Shown: positions 9,157 to 18,200 of the stretch, piece by piece | Layout: every line of letters starts with the position of its first letter | How positions within the stretch are numbered: position 1 is the first letter of the stretch | NCBI GenBank assembly: GCA_045646365.1 | Contig: JAZRKP010000044.1 | Span: forward strand, 1 to 64,000 | From: SIG454 sp045646365 | Lineage (GTDB): Bacteria > Bacillota > Clostridia > Monoglobales > Monoglobaceae | DNA length: 64,000 bases | Direction of reading: 5' to 3' | Notes under the pieces: generated by a model | Database searches by the model: none | Told to the model about the DNA's origin: nothing | What the model saw: only the letters and a program-made list of their open reading frames with translations | Made by a program: the position numbers and the translations under genes

Positions 9157-9185
9157 ATTATATAATAAATTTTTTCCATTTTCAA
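9157..9185 (-). promoter_or_regulatory. Sigma-A promoter for the rluB-mmd operon
   Basis: TTGAAA (9180-9185) and TATAAT (9157-9162) on the minus strand have a 17-bp AT-rich spacer. The leader to the TTG start of rluB is about 50 nt. Confidence 0.75.
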
Positions 9186-9232
9186 TAGTTTTTATCAAAA
9201 TAATAAAATATTTTACAAATTTTTTACACTTT

Positions 9233-10363
9233 TTACCGTTTACAGAACAAACAGAGCCAGTTTATGTAGACCTCTTTCAGTTTTTCGCTTAGTCTATTAT
9301 TATCGTTCTCAATCCTTTTTGCAACATCCTTCTCTGCAATAATATCAAACTCCATTTTTCTTCCGCTTTTATGTGTTGCCGTTGCCTTGCCAATGACCTC
9401 ACCCTTATTTATTGGTGCTGATATTGTGTCGGGGACTTCCATATAGATACCCCACTCCCCATCTCCTCTTTCCGTCAGCCTTATATCCTCTTCGTAAATT
9501 CCGCCAACCGATTTTAACACTCCGTCCTTAACCTTAACAATCTTCGCAACAGTTCCACCCCTTTGATAAAGGGTTGCTCTGTAACTTTCAAAAATACTGT
9601 CACACAAATTTCTGTGGTCGTTCCAGTCATCCCCTGCATTTAATGTTACACAGACAATTTTAACTCCATTCCGTTCCGCCGCTGACACAAGGCATCGCCC
9701 TGTCGCTTTTGTGAAACCCGTTTTAACCCCTATACACCCGTCGTAGGTTTTCAATAATTTATTGTGGTTTACCAATGTGGTTTTTCCAAGTTTCTCTCTT
9801 TCTATGGTTATTGATTTAGTTTTGACAATTTCTGCAAACATTGGATTTTTCAAGCCGTAAGCCGTTATTTTCGCCAAATCCTTCGCCGTTGTATAGTGTT
9901 CTTTATCCGAAAGACCGTGGGGATTTGTGAAATGAGTTGAATTTACGCCAATCTCCCTCGCCTTTTTGTTCATCATTTCTGCAAATTTTTCTTCACTCCC
10001 TGCAATATGTTCCGCTATCGCCGTTGCTGCATCATTTCCTGAAACGAGCATCAGTCCGTATATCAAATTTTCAAGGCTTATTTCCTCACCTGCTTTTAAA
10101 TACATAGAAGAGCCTTCAACCCGTGATGCTTTTTCGGATATTTTCACTATATCATCAGTTTTTCCTTTTTCAAGGGCAACTATTGCCGTCATTATCTTTG
10201 TCGTACTCGCCATTCCCCTCATTTCATTTGCGTTCTTTTCATACAGAACTTCACCCGTTACAGCATCAATGACCACTGCAGACATAGCAGAAACACCAAT
10301 AGCTCTGACGGGGATATTCATAAAAAGCACAGTAATAAAAATCAGCAAACATATTTTCTTCAA
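9233..10363 (-). CDS. D-alanyl-D-alanine carboxypeptidase, DacB/DacF type (S11)
   Basis: A penicillin-binding serine peptidase that trims the terminal D-Ala of peptidoglycan stem peptides outside the membrane. It has an N-terminal signal peptide (MKKICLLIFITVLF..., cleavage near VRA) and the S11 active-site motifs in order: STTK (about residue 52), SGN (about 108) and KTG (about 216). A C-terminal PBP5-C-like beta domain follows. The start is taken as TTG at 10363, seven bases after a GAGGGTG site, since the longer frame to 10462 has no signal peptide at its start. That ribosome site lies inside a hairpin arm. The gene follows ytfJ, which suggests a sporulation-linked DacB/DacF role. Confidence 0.88.
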   Translation of the reverse strand: MKKICLLIFITVLFMNIPVRAIGVSAMSAVVIDAVTGEVLYEKNANEMRGMASTTKIMTAIVALEKGKTDDIVKISEKASRVEGSSMYLKAGEEISLENLIYGLMLVSGNDAATAIAEHIAGSEEKFAEMMNKKAREIGVNSTHFTNPHGLSDKEHYTTAKDLAKITAYGLKNPMFAEIVKTKSITIEREKLGKTTLVNHNKLLKTYDGCIGVKTGFTKATGRCLVSAAERNGVKIVCVTLNAGDDWNDHRNLCDSIFESYRATLYQRGGTVAKIVKVKDGVLKSVGGIYEEDIRLTERGDGEWGIYMEVPDTISAPINKGEVIGKATATHKSGRKMEFDIIAEKDVAKRIENDNNRLSEKLKEVYINWLCLFCKR

Positions 10364-10366
10364 AAG

Positions 10367-10410
10367 AAAAACACCCTCTTTCCATATAAAATATATGTCA
10401 GGGTGTTTTT
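10367..10410 (-). terminator. Hairpin between ytfJ and dacB-like gene, overlapping the latter's ribosome site
   Basis: An 11-bp perfect inverted repeat (10367-10377 with 10400-10410, core ACACCCT/AGGGTGT) is followed by T residues on the minus strand, with an inner ATATA/TATAT stem. The descending arm contains the GAGGGTG that serves as ribosome site of the next gene, so it may act as a terminator for ytfJ or as a translational mask. Confidence 0.65.
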
Positions 10411-10427
10411 TCTTATTCAACACAGGA

Positions 10428-10883
10428 TTATTCCGCATCCTCCTGCATTTTATTTTGTTCATAAATTTTAACTATATCTTCTTCGCCGTTCTTTTTACTT
10501 TTTCTGCAATCCTTAACTGTATCAACAAGTTTATCAATAGCAGACGGAACAATATCCAAAACCTTATCATAAATACTTGTTTTCTGGTTAACGGACATAA
10601 GTCTGACTCTGCCCTCACCTGCAACTAAAAACGCCACAGGAGAAATAGACACTCCGCCGCCGCTTCCGCCGCCAAAATTATTTTTAGCATTCTCCGCCTT
10701 TTTCGCTCCGCCGTATTCAGAGCCACCAACTGCAAAGCCAAGCTTAACAGAGGAAATCGGAATGATTATCGTTCCCTCCGGAGTCTGAACTGCATCTCCG
10801 ACTATTGTGTTAACATCAACAATTTCTTTTATGCTCTGCATTGCAGTATACATAAGTCCTTGAATTGGGTGTTGTTCTGCCAT
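10428..10883 (-). CDS. ytfJ: Sporulation protein YtfJ (GerW family)
   Basis: A 151-residue member of the YtfJ/GerW family, a forespore protein linked to spore germination in Bacillus. Recognised by the block HPIQGLMYTAMQSIKEIVDV at the N-terminus, then PEGTIIIPISSVKLGFAVGGSE, a glycine-rich stretch (about residues 88-96) and the SPVAFLVAGEGRVRLMSV strand. There is no signal peptide. AAGGAG precedes ATG 10883. It is downstream of DUF2953, as in many sporulating Clostridia. Confidence 0.9.
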   Translation of the reverse strand: MAEQHPIQGLMYTAMQSIKEIVDVNTIVGDAVQTPEGTIIIPISSVKLGFAVGGSEYGGAKKAENAKNNFGGGSGGGVSISPVAFLVAGEGRVRLMSVNQKTSIYDKVLDIVPSAIDKLVDTVKDCRKSKKNGEEDIVKIYEQNKMQEDAE

Positions 10884-10902
10884 AATTACCGCTCCTTATT
10901 TA

Positions 10903-11454
10903 TCATTTTCCTTTTCTGCTTTTTATAAGTGCATTTATAATATGCACAAGTCTTACTCTTATTATGCCGTAAAATTCAATTTTAAACAGTGTATTTTCAA
11001 AATCAGGATTGATTTCAACCTTAGGGAAATCAAAAACAAGATATTGATTAAAAAGCTGATACAGATTTCCGACAGCCGCCCATATTACACCGTATAAAAT
11101 ACCCGTATCCGCAGGGTCGTCAGTACCATAATCAACTCTAAGCTCAGTTTTGACAACCTCAAGCCGAAACCGCATTTCCCGAAGAAGAGTCCATAAAAAC
11201 GAGGTTTTGTCAGAGAGTTTTTCCTTTTTCTTATCAACCTTTTCCTCGATACTCTCTTTTGTAACTCTTTCCTCTTTCTCATTTTCCGCTTTATCGTCAA
11301 GCTTTAAAGTATATCTTAAAATACCGTTACGAAACCTAACGCTCAGCCGTTCATTCTTATATGAAACAATAACCTTTGTTTTTGAAAACAGAATTACTGT
11401 AACGAACAAAAGCAAAAGCAATAAAATGCCCAGAATAATCCAAACAGCAATCAT
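10903..11454 (-). CDS. DUF2953 domain-containing membrane-anchored protein
   Basis: A 183-residue protein with one N-terminal transmembrane helix (residues 3-24). A charged Lys/Glu-rich segment (about 55-85) follows, then the DUF2953 domain ending in FEN-TLFKIEFYGIIRVRLVHII. The function of the family is unknown. In Clostridia it recurrently sits directly before ytfJ, as here (19-bp gap), which suggests a sporulation-related role by context only. Confidence 0.8.
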   Translation of the reverse strand: MIAVWIILGILLLLLLFVTVILFSKTKVIVSYKNERLSVRFRNGILRYTLKLDDKAENEKEERVTKESIEEKVDKKKEKLSDKTSFLWTLLREMRFRLEVVKTELRVDYGTDDPADTGILYGVIWAAVGNLYQLFNQYLVFDFPKVEINPDFENTLFKIEFYGIIRVRLVHIINALIKSRKGK

Positions 11455-11474
11455 AAAATCAGCCTTTCTTAAAA

Positions 11475-12047
11475 TTACAGATTGTCAAGACCCTCCATAA
11501 CCTGCTGTGAATAAAGCTTGTCCTGTCCGTTTTCTCTGATTATATCATAATCAGGAAGCTCCGTCAAGTCGCTTATTCCGAAGCATCTTAAAAACTCCTC
11601 TGTTGTGCCGAAAACCATCGGTCGTCCTGGAGTATCCAGTCTGCCCGTTTCCTCAATAAGACCTCTTTCAACAAGCTTATTTACGATAGTATCACAGGAA
11701 ACACCTCTGATATCTTCAATTTCGCCTCTTGTCACAGGTTGCTTATATGCAACAATAGACAACACTTCCATTGCCGCATTGGACATTGTCTGTGCTCGGC
11801 GAGGCTCTGCCAGCAGGGATATATATTCAAAATATTCCCCTCTTGTGCACATCTGATACCCGTCGGCAAGCTGAATTATGCTTATTCCTCTGTGCTCATA
11901 GTCATATTTATCAATCATATCTGAAATAATCTTTTTAGTTTTACGCTTGTCCATATCAATTATGTTTGCAATTTTCTCAAGAGGAACGCTGTCCCCTGCC
12001 GCAAAAAGCAATCCCTCGATTATGGATTGAGCCTTACTTGTATCCAT
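11475..12047 (-). CDS. scpB: Segregation and condensation protein B
   Basis: A 190-residue kleisin-associated subunit (tandem winged helix) of the SMC-ScpAB condensin that organises and segregates the chromosome. Recognisable blocks are IIEGLLFAAGDSVPLEKIA at the N-terminus and MEVLSIVAYKQPVTRGEIEDIRG, the family hallmark, around residue 92. It is 11 bp after scpA, the standard pairing. Confidence 0.95.
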   Translation of the reverse strand: MDTSKAQSIIEGLLFAAGDSVPLEKIANIIDMDKRKTKKIISDMIDKYDYEHRGISIIQLADGYQMCTRGEYFEYISLLAEPRRAQTMSNAAMEVLSIVAYKQPVTRGEIEDIRGVSCDTIVNKLVERGLIEETGRLDTPGRPMVFGTTEEFLRCFGISDLTELPDYDIIRENGQDKLYSQQVMEGLDNL

Positions 12048-12058
12048 ATCCCATTCTC

Positions 12059-12814
12059 CTAATCTTCAATCATTTCAAGACTGAACTCATCTTCGTCCGC
12101 AATTCTCTTAACCTCAAGGTTATCATCATCGCCCTCAACCATTATCTTTTTAAGCTTAATAAGTTCAAGCACCGCCATAAACGATGCAACGGCTTCAGGT
12201 CGGGATTTTATTCCCTTGAACAAATCGAGAAACTTAGCCTTTCCTTTTGCAATCAAGGCTTTCCAGATAATTTTAACACGGCTTCTGACCGAAACCTTTT
12301 CGTGGCCAACAATCCCCTCAAAGGATTTTTTCGGAGGCGGAAGCTTTCTTTCCAGTTTCATATACGAAACCTTATACGAAATGAGCAGATTTTCCACCGA
12401 AACTTTTGAGTAATCAAAAGGAATAACCGGTCGCTCAATATACTCAGGAGCCTTATAAAACCTGGTGTAGCCAAGATTTTCACGGCTTCTTAAAAACTCC
12501 GCTTTCTCTTTAAACCGTTTATACTCAATAAGCCGTCTTACAAGTTCTTCTCTTGGGTCTTCACCCTCTTCTTCCTCGTCCTCATTCGGAAGAAGCATTC
12601 TTGATTTAATCTGAAGAAGAGTCGCCGCAAGCACTAAAAACTCGCTGGACACCTCTAAATCAAGAGACTCCATTTGGGCGATAACTTCAAGATACTGTTC
12701 GAGAATCGAACTTATCGGTATATCATAAATATTAACTTTGTTTTTCTTGATTAGTGTTAAAAGCAAATCGAGGGGACCCTCAAATGCCTCAACACGGAAA
12801 GACAACTGTTCCAT
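12059..12814 (-). CDS. scpA: Segregation and condensation protein A
   Basis: Kleisin subunit of SMC-ScpAB (251 residues). The N-terminus carries FEGPLDLLLTLIKKNKVNIYDIPI, the SMC-binding helix-turn-helix signature, with an acidic stretch near residue 98 and a C-terminal winged helix ending near SLEMIED. ATG 12814 is chosen over the longer frame to 12865, because that extension is coding sequence of the M50 gene, whose TAG stop ends two bases before this ATG. Translation is probably coupled. Confidence 0.95.
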   Translation of the reverse strand: MEQLSFRVEAFEGPLDLLLTLIKKNKVNIYDIPISSILEQYLEVIAQMESLDLEVSSEFLVLAATLLQIKSRMLLPNEDEEEEGEDPREELVRRLIEYKRFKEKAEFLRSRENLGYTRFYKAPEYIERPVIPFDYSKVSVENLLISYKVSYMKLERKLPPPKKSFEGIVGHEKVSVRSRVKIIWKALIAKGKAKFLDLFKGIKSRPEAVASFMAVLELIKLKKIMVEGDDDNLEVKRIADEDEFSLEMIED

Positions 12815-12816
12815 TA

Positions 12817-13536
12817 CTAAAATAACCCCAATATCAAACCTGCTAACCCTGAATATCCGTTCCATACGGCACCAACAACCATATTAAGCAACATACTGAA
12901 AGCAGGGAGATTTATCAGAATAATAAGAGCTATAAAACCAAATCTTTCGTATTCTAAAAGTTTAAAATACATTTTAGTTGGCAATACTGCACTTAATATT
13001 TTCGAGCCGTCAAGCGGTGGAATCGGTATCAGGTTAAAAAGACCGAGTCCCAGATTCATCATTGTCAGGGTTGATAAAATTCTTATGGCAAGCAAAGGAT
13101 ATTTTCCAACCGCTTCTTTATAATACAAAATTTCTCCGCCCTCAAGCAGAAAACCGTCTGAGAACTTCGCAACTGCCATCATTGCAAAAACTGAAATAAA
13201 TGCGAGAATAAAGTTTGACAAAGGCCCTGCCAAAGAGGTAAGAACCATATCAAGCTTTATGGTTTTTGTTTTAAAATTTCTCGGATTGACCATAACAGGC
13301 TTTGCCCACCCAAACCCAAAAAGAAAAAGACAAAGAGCACCGATTGGGTCTATGTGGTTTATAGGATTTAAAGAGAGTCTGCCTGTGTATCTTGCAGTTC
13401 TGTCTCCTCTTAAATACGCCATATATCCGTGCGAAAATTCGTGAATGGTGAGGGATAGCAAAACACAAAAAAGTGTTATGAGTAAATCAAGAATCCCCTC
13501 AGCACCGTTTCCGAACCATCTTTGAAGTCTGCCCAT
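12817..13536 (-). CDS. Site-2 protease family metalloprotease (M50, YwhC-like)
   Basis: A multi-pass membrane zinc protease of the M50 short-form group (SpoIVFB-/YwhC-like), about 239 residues. The HExxH zinc motif (HEFSH) is in the first membrane helix (about residue 35). The second conserved block, NLIPIPPLDGSKI with the zinc-binding aspartate, is near residue 172. The start is taken as ATG 13536, nine bases after AAAGGA; the ATG at 13545 overlaps that site. Position directly upstream of scpA is a common Firmicutes order. The substrate is unknown. Confidence 0.88.
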   Translation of the reverse strand: MGRLQRWFGNGAEGILDLLITLFCVLLSLTIHEFSHGYMAYLRGDRTARYTGRLSLNPINHIDPIGALCLFLFGFGWAKPVMVNPRNFKTKTIKLDMVLTSLAGPLSNFILAFISVFAMMAVAKFSDGFLLEGGEILYYKEAVGKYPLLAIRILSTLTMMNLGLGLFNLIPIPPLDGSKILSAVLPTKMYFKLLEYERFGFIALIILINLPAFSMLLNMVVGAVWNGYSGLAGLILGLF

Positions 13537-13559
13537 TATATTCATCCTTTCAATGAAAA

Positions 13560-14864
13560 CTACATCAAATCATTCTTTATTATATCTTCGTATGTTTCCC
13601 GTTTAACAGCAATTTTAGACACGCCATCCTTAACCATAACAACAGGCGGTTTTGGAATTCTGTTATAATTACTGGACATTGAATAATTATACGCCCCTGT
13701 CGCAAGGACTGCAACCAGGTCACCCTTATTTATTTCAGGCATCATTATATCCTCTATAATAATATCTCCTGATTCACAGCATTTCCCTGCAATCGTCACT
13801 TTTTCACATCTTTCTGCCATCGGTCTTTCAGGAAGAACGGCATCATATTCCGCTCCGTATAAAATGAATCTCGGGTTATCACCCATTCCGCCGTCAATGC
13901 AGACATAGTTTCTTATTCCCTCAATTCTTTTAACTGTTCCGACAGTGTAAACCGTAAGTCCTGCGGGAGCAACTAAAGACCTGCCAGGCTCCATAAGTAT
14001 AAACGGACATTTAAGCCCCTTTTCTTCCGCCTTTTCCTTAACAACCTTTGAAACAGCCTCAATAAATTTGTCGTAGTCTATAGGGGTATCCTGCTCTGTA
14101 TATTTTATTCCAAAGCCACCGCCAAGATTCAGTTCCTCAATTTCTATACCTGTTTCGTCCTTTATTTCTTTCATAAAGCTAAGCATAATTTCTGCCGCTT
14201 CACGGAACGGGTCAAGTTCAAAAATCTGTGAGCCTATATGGCAATGTATTCCCGCAATCCTAATATTTTTCTTCGTTTGTGTATATTTAATAAGTTCAAG
14301 TGCTGCACCTGTTTCAATGGCAGTTCCGAACTTCGAGTCAATTTGCCCCGTTTTAATAAAATCGTGAGTATGGGCATCAACTCCCGGAGATACTCTGAAC
14401 ATCGCCTTAACAACTTTTCCGTATTTCTCCGCAATCTCTTCTATTCTGTCAACCTCGTCAGCGTTATCAATAACAATACAGCCTATGTCATTCTTTATAG
14501 CAAGTTCAAGCTCATCAACAGTTTTATTATTGCCATGGAAATATATTTTTTCAGCGGGGAATCCTGCTGACAATGCGGTATAGATTTCTCCACCCGACAC
14601 AGTATCAACACCAAGCCCCTCTTCCATAGCAAGCTTATATATATACTTACACGAAAAAGCCTTGCTTGCGTACAAAACAAGACCATTTCCGCCGTAATAC
14701 TTTTTCATAGCCTCTGCATATATTCTGCAGTTTTTTCTTATTTCACCCTCATCCATTATGTAAAGAGGTGTTCCGTATTCCTTAGCAAGCGCCGAAACAT
14801 CGCAACCGCCTATTGACAGATTTCCGCTTTCGTTAACACTAAGACAGTCCATAACAAAATCCAT
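13560..14864 (-). CDS. lysA: Diaminopimelate decarboxylase
   Basis: Last step of lysine synthesis: a PLP enzyme decarboxylating meso-diaminopimelate. At 434 residues it is full length. The PLP lysine lies in YASKAFS (about residue 66), followed by HGNNKT, the phosphate-binding GGGFG (about 250), the substrate-binding EPGRSLV (about 302), the cysteine motif CCESGD (about 359) and the C-terminal GAYNYSMSSNYN. The ribosome site is AGGAGG. It heads the unit that includes the M50 protease and scpAB, behind a near-consensus promoter. The 35-nt leader leaves no room for a lysine riboswitch. Confidence 0.95.
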   Translation of the reverse strand: MDFVMDCLSVNESGNLSIGGCDVSALAKEYGTPLYIMDEGEIRKNCRIYAEAMKKYYGGNGLVLYASKAFSCKYIYKLAMEEGLGVDTVSGGEIYTALSAGFPAEKIYFHGNNKTVDELELAIKNDIGCIVIDNADEVDRIEEIAEKYGKVVKAMFRVSPGVDAHTHDFIKTGQIDSKFGTAIETGAALELIKYTQTKKNIRIAGIHCHIGSQIFELDPFREAAEIMLSFMKEIKDETGIEIEELNLGGGFGIKYTEQDTPIDYDKFIEAVSKVVKEKAEEKGLKCPFILMEPGRSLVAPAGLTVYTVGTVKRIEGIRNYVCIDGGMGDNPRFILYGAEYDAVLPERPMAERCEKVTIAGKCCESGDIIIEDIMMPEINKGDLVAVLATGAYNYSMSSNYNRIPKPPVVMVKDGVSKIAVKRETYEDIIKNDLM

Positions 14865-14898
14865 CTTTTATCCTCCTGTAAAAAATGCTTATTAAGTT

Positions 14899-14927
14899 AT
14901 AATACCATATTTTAATATCTTTGTCAA
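14899..14927 (-). promoter_or_regulatory. Sigma-A promoter of the lysA-scpAB-ytfJ unit
   Basis: Consensus TTGACA (14922-14927), 17-bp spacer and TATTAT (14899-14904) on the minus strand, with the start site about 27 nt before the lysA ATG. AT-rich phased repeats lie upstream at 15072-15140. Confidence 0.85.
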
Positions 14928-15071
14928 ATTACACTTTTTCGTCCTATAACTTTTTTTCTGTGGGAAATTTTTTTATATTGAGATTTTAACAAAAAACGCT
15001 GTTTTTATTGCCTAAAAACGCTTATATTTTTATAAAGTTGGTTGTTTAGGTATGAATAGCTTTTTTTGATT

Positions 15072-15140
15072 ATTATAAACATTTCGGACTTTTTATAAAA
15101 ATTTCCGCCTTATTTATAAAAACAACGGATTTTTTATAAA
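15072..15140. repeat. Four helically phased TTATAAA repeats in the 14928-15150 gap
   Basis: TWTATAAA-type motifs begin at 15072, 15092, 15113 and 15133, so spacings are 20, 21 and 20 bp (two helical turns); the last three are each preceded by a CGG/CCG-T-rich segment. Such arrays usually bend DNA or bind a regulator on one face. Nothing codes in 14928-15150. Confidence 0.55.
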
Positions 15141-15150
15141 ATATTAAGAC

Positions 15151-15193
15151 AAAAAAACGGCGGCACCACCTGCATTTTGCAGTGGTACCGCCG
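15151..15193 (-). terminator. Strong terminator of the 1746-residue SLH protein gene
   Basis: A GC-rich hairpin of about 16 bp (CGGCGG...TGCA with TGCA...CCGCCG, 15158-15193) is followed on the minus strand by seven T residues. It lies 22 bp past the stop codon at 15216. Confidence 0.92.
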
Positions 15194-15215
15194 AATTTAT
15201 TCAGTTTTATTAGGT

Positions 15216-18200
15216 TTATTCAGTTTTTGTTGAGACAGAGTATGTTCCGTCATTGTTATCGGTTACAGTATGAGTGGTAGTATCTACATATTCTGTTGGG
15301 TCAAAGCTGAATGTACCTCCGGTGATACTTACATTAGCATTATCAGTATATGTAACTCCGGAGAAGCCTGTAAATGTTCCGCCATTAATTACTAAAGAAT
15401 TTGTGTTATCCATTACGACGATATTCTTTACAGAGGCATCACTATTTGCAATGAAGGTTCCATCATTTATCACGAGTGCCGAATCATCTCTTGAAAGCTG
15501 AATTGCAGAGCTACCTGCCGATGTAAATGTTCCTCCATTAATCACTGCAACTGCTCCATCTTGCACGAGAAGAGCAGTTGTCCCTCCGCTTATAGTAGCA
15601 TCATCAATCGTTGCCTTTTCACATTCTACAAAACGAAGTCCGTCATTGTTTGGAGCACTAAAACTGCCGCCGCTAATGTCTACGGTCTCGCAGTATGCAA
15701 TGTCAGCTGCAAAAGAATTACCTGTAACACTCGCAGTAACATTATTAAGATTTACCTCATTGCAATCCCATATATATAATCCAGCGCTATAATCGGAATT
15801 CGATGTACTGATGCAACTTGAATTATTTATTTCAACATAGTTGCTATAACCAATTTCAAGAGCATAAGGAGAGTCCGCGCTTTCCACCGTGATTCCATTT
15901 GCCACAAAGCCTCTGCCGTCAGTCACGCGAATTTTGCTATAGTTTCCTCCGTTTAAGGTAAGTTTTCCATAAAGCTGAACTGTGACATTGCCGATGATTG
16001 CGCTTCCTTCCTCGGTTGCGTCAATAACAAGCTCTTTTCCGTAATATGCACGGGTGTTCGGTGCAGTAAGTGTATGTCCGTTAAGGTCAATTGTTGCAGG
16101 TGCACCGGTTTTGAACTTAAACACATTTTCGCTTATGATATCTGCAGTAAGAGTTGCAATCGCACCTCTGTTTACCGCATCAAGAAGCTCGTCTGCCGTG
16201 TCAACCTCAACCACAGTGTTAAGTCCTGTCGGGAGTGTGGGGTTTTCTATTTTCACAACAGGACTCATTGTAATATCTGCAGAAAGTCCATCCTCGGCAA
16301 CTGTTATTGTTCCGGTCTGGAGTTCTACCGTACAGCCTTCATAGATAGAGCAAAGGAAAGTATCGTCAATCGTATAATCTGTTGCCAATCTTTCTCCATC
16401 CGGAGCCGTTACACGATAGAAGTATCCTGTGTCTCCGCCTCCTGTGATTTTGTATGTACCATCTGCCTGCGGAACAAGAGAAAGATTCGGTGCAGAATCA
16501 GTTACGGTAATATTTAATGCATTATCAAGCTTTACAAAGGTTTCCTTTGTCTGCCAGTTACCCTTTTGAATTTCGTAACTAATAGCCTTGCTTTCACTAA
16601 TTCCCGGGAGAAGCCATGTAAGTTCTATTTCCTTAACATCTTCGCTTGTGATATTCTCTCCGTCCTGAACGACATGATACCACTCATTTACTCCGAGTCC
16701 CTCTTCATCCTCAAACACAAGATAAAGATAATCACCGTCCATCATAAGATGGGCATTTGTCTCACTTGCAACAGATTCCTTATAGGTATAGCTTGCAATG
16801 TTAGACACCGAAAATTCAGCAAAAGTCTTGTCATCGTTAAGTGTCCAGGTTATATAGCGTGCTTTTACTGTATATCCGTCAGCAAAATTAGCATACGAAT
16901 CAATAGCACCGTTTATGTCGTTGTTTACATAGTAGTAGTTGTTATCGCTATCATAAAGCTTATACACCCACATACCACCTGACATATTTGAAACAAAATT
17001 ATAGCTTCCGCTTGCATCCTTCTCGATTACAAATTCTGGCGTTGTATTATTAAAGGTAATGTTTGCTATTTCCTTTGATGGATATACAAGCGTAAGATTT
17101 GCTCTATCAGGGCCTGTATAGATTCCAAGTGAAATCTTACCGCTTTCTAAATTAGTGGATGCTAATACAGTTGCTAATCCTGTTACAGTACGTCTTGTAA
17201 TGACATCTGCATCATATCCGTCAAACTTCAAAACATACCCATTTTCAGCAGCAAGAGCAGACTCATTCCATGAAATTCTCAAGGGACTTCCTGCATAATT
17301 TTCAACAAATGTATAATTGTTTACACTACTTGGCTCAGTATACTTCTTTTCAGACGGAGGTGTCATTGTTAACGCTACCTTTCCATCCAGAACATCAAAG
17401 GAAGAAATCACTCTTAAGTCAAAGGTAAGATTCTGATATCCATATTTACGATGCACTATTCCGTATTGTGAAATCGCACCGCTTATTTTTTCATTATGCG
17501 TTCCATTCGCATTTTTCCAGATACCAATATATTTTATACCGTTTGGAACTATGCCATTCTTCCATGTAATACTATGCTCGTTTTCGGCAACATCATTATA
17601 GGCAATTTCATAATCAACTGCTTCTGAACCCACAGTTATGATTATTGCATCATCAATACTGTCAAGCTCTGTCGCTACGCCATTTCTGTATTCATACAAA
17701 ACAAACTTATACTTATTCACACCGGTGTCAGGTACAGGCATATATATACTTATATCATTATCATATGTTCTGCTGGTTTCAGCACTTTCGGAAACCTTAT
17801 TTCCTTCTTCGTCAAACAATCTAAAAATATACTTAGACGCCGTATATCCGCTCCATTCTACCCGAATAGAATTTCCACTTTTTGAAAAATTAATTTCTTT
17901 TTTGGGAACATATGGCACACTCTCGGTCTTTGTTCCTTTACACTCAGAGCATGTATAGGTTTTCACACCCGCATTTGTTTGTGTCGGCTCGGCTGTGATT
18001 ACACCGTCATTCCAAGAATGAGCCTTTATTTCCGGTTCATCACAAGCAGAACAGTTTCGTTTATGATTAAAATCGTCTAACTTTATGTAATCACCCCAGG
18101 AATGTTCTCCATCAGGCTTTACATAGTTACAAATTGTACATGTAGCAATTTCTGCACAATTCTTTGTGTTGTAGCTGTGAGCTGCTTTTGTGTCGGTTTC

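Noticed and set aside
14865..14900. Lysine riboswitch before lysA
   Set aside because: The transcript leader from the consensus promoter is under 35 nt and has no L-box structure.
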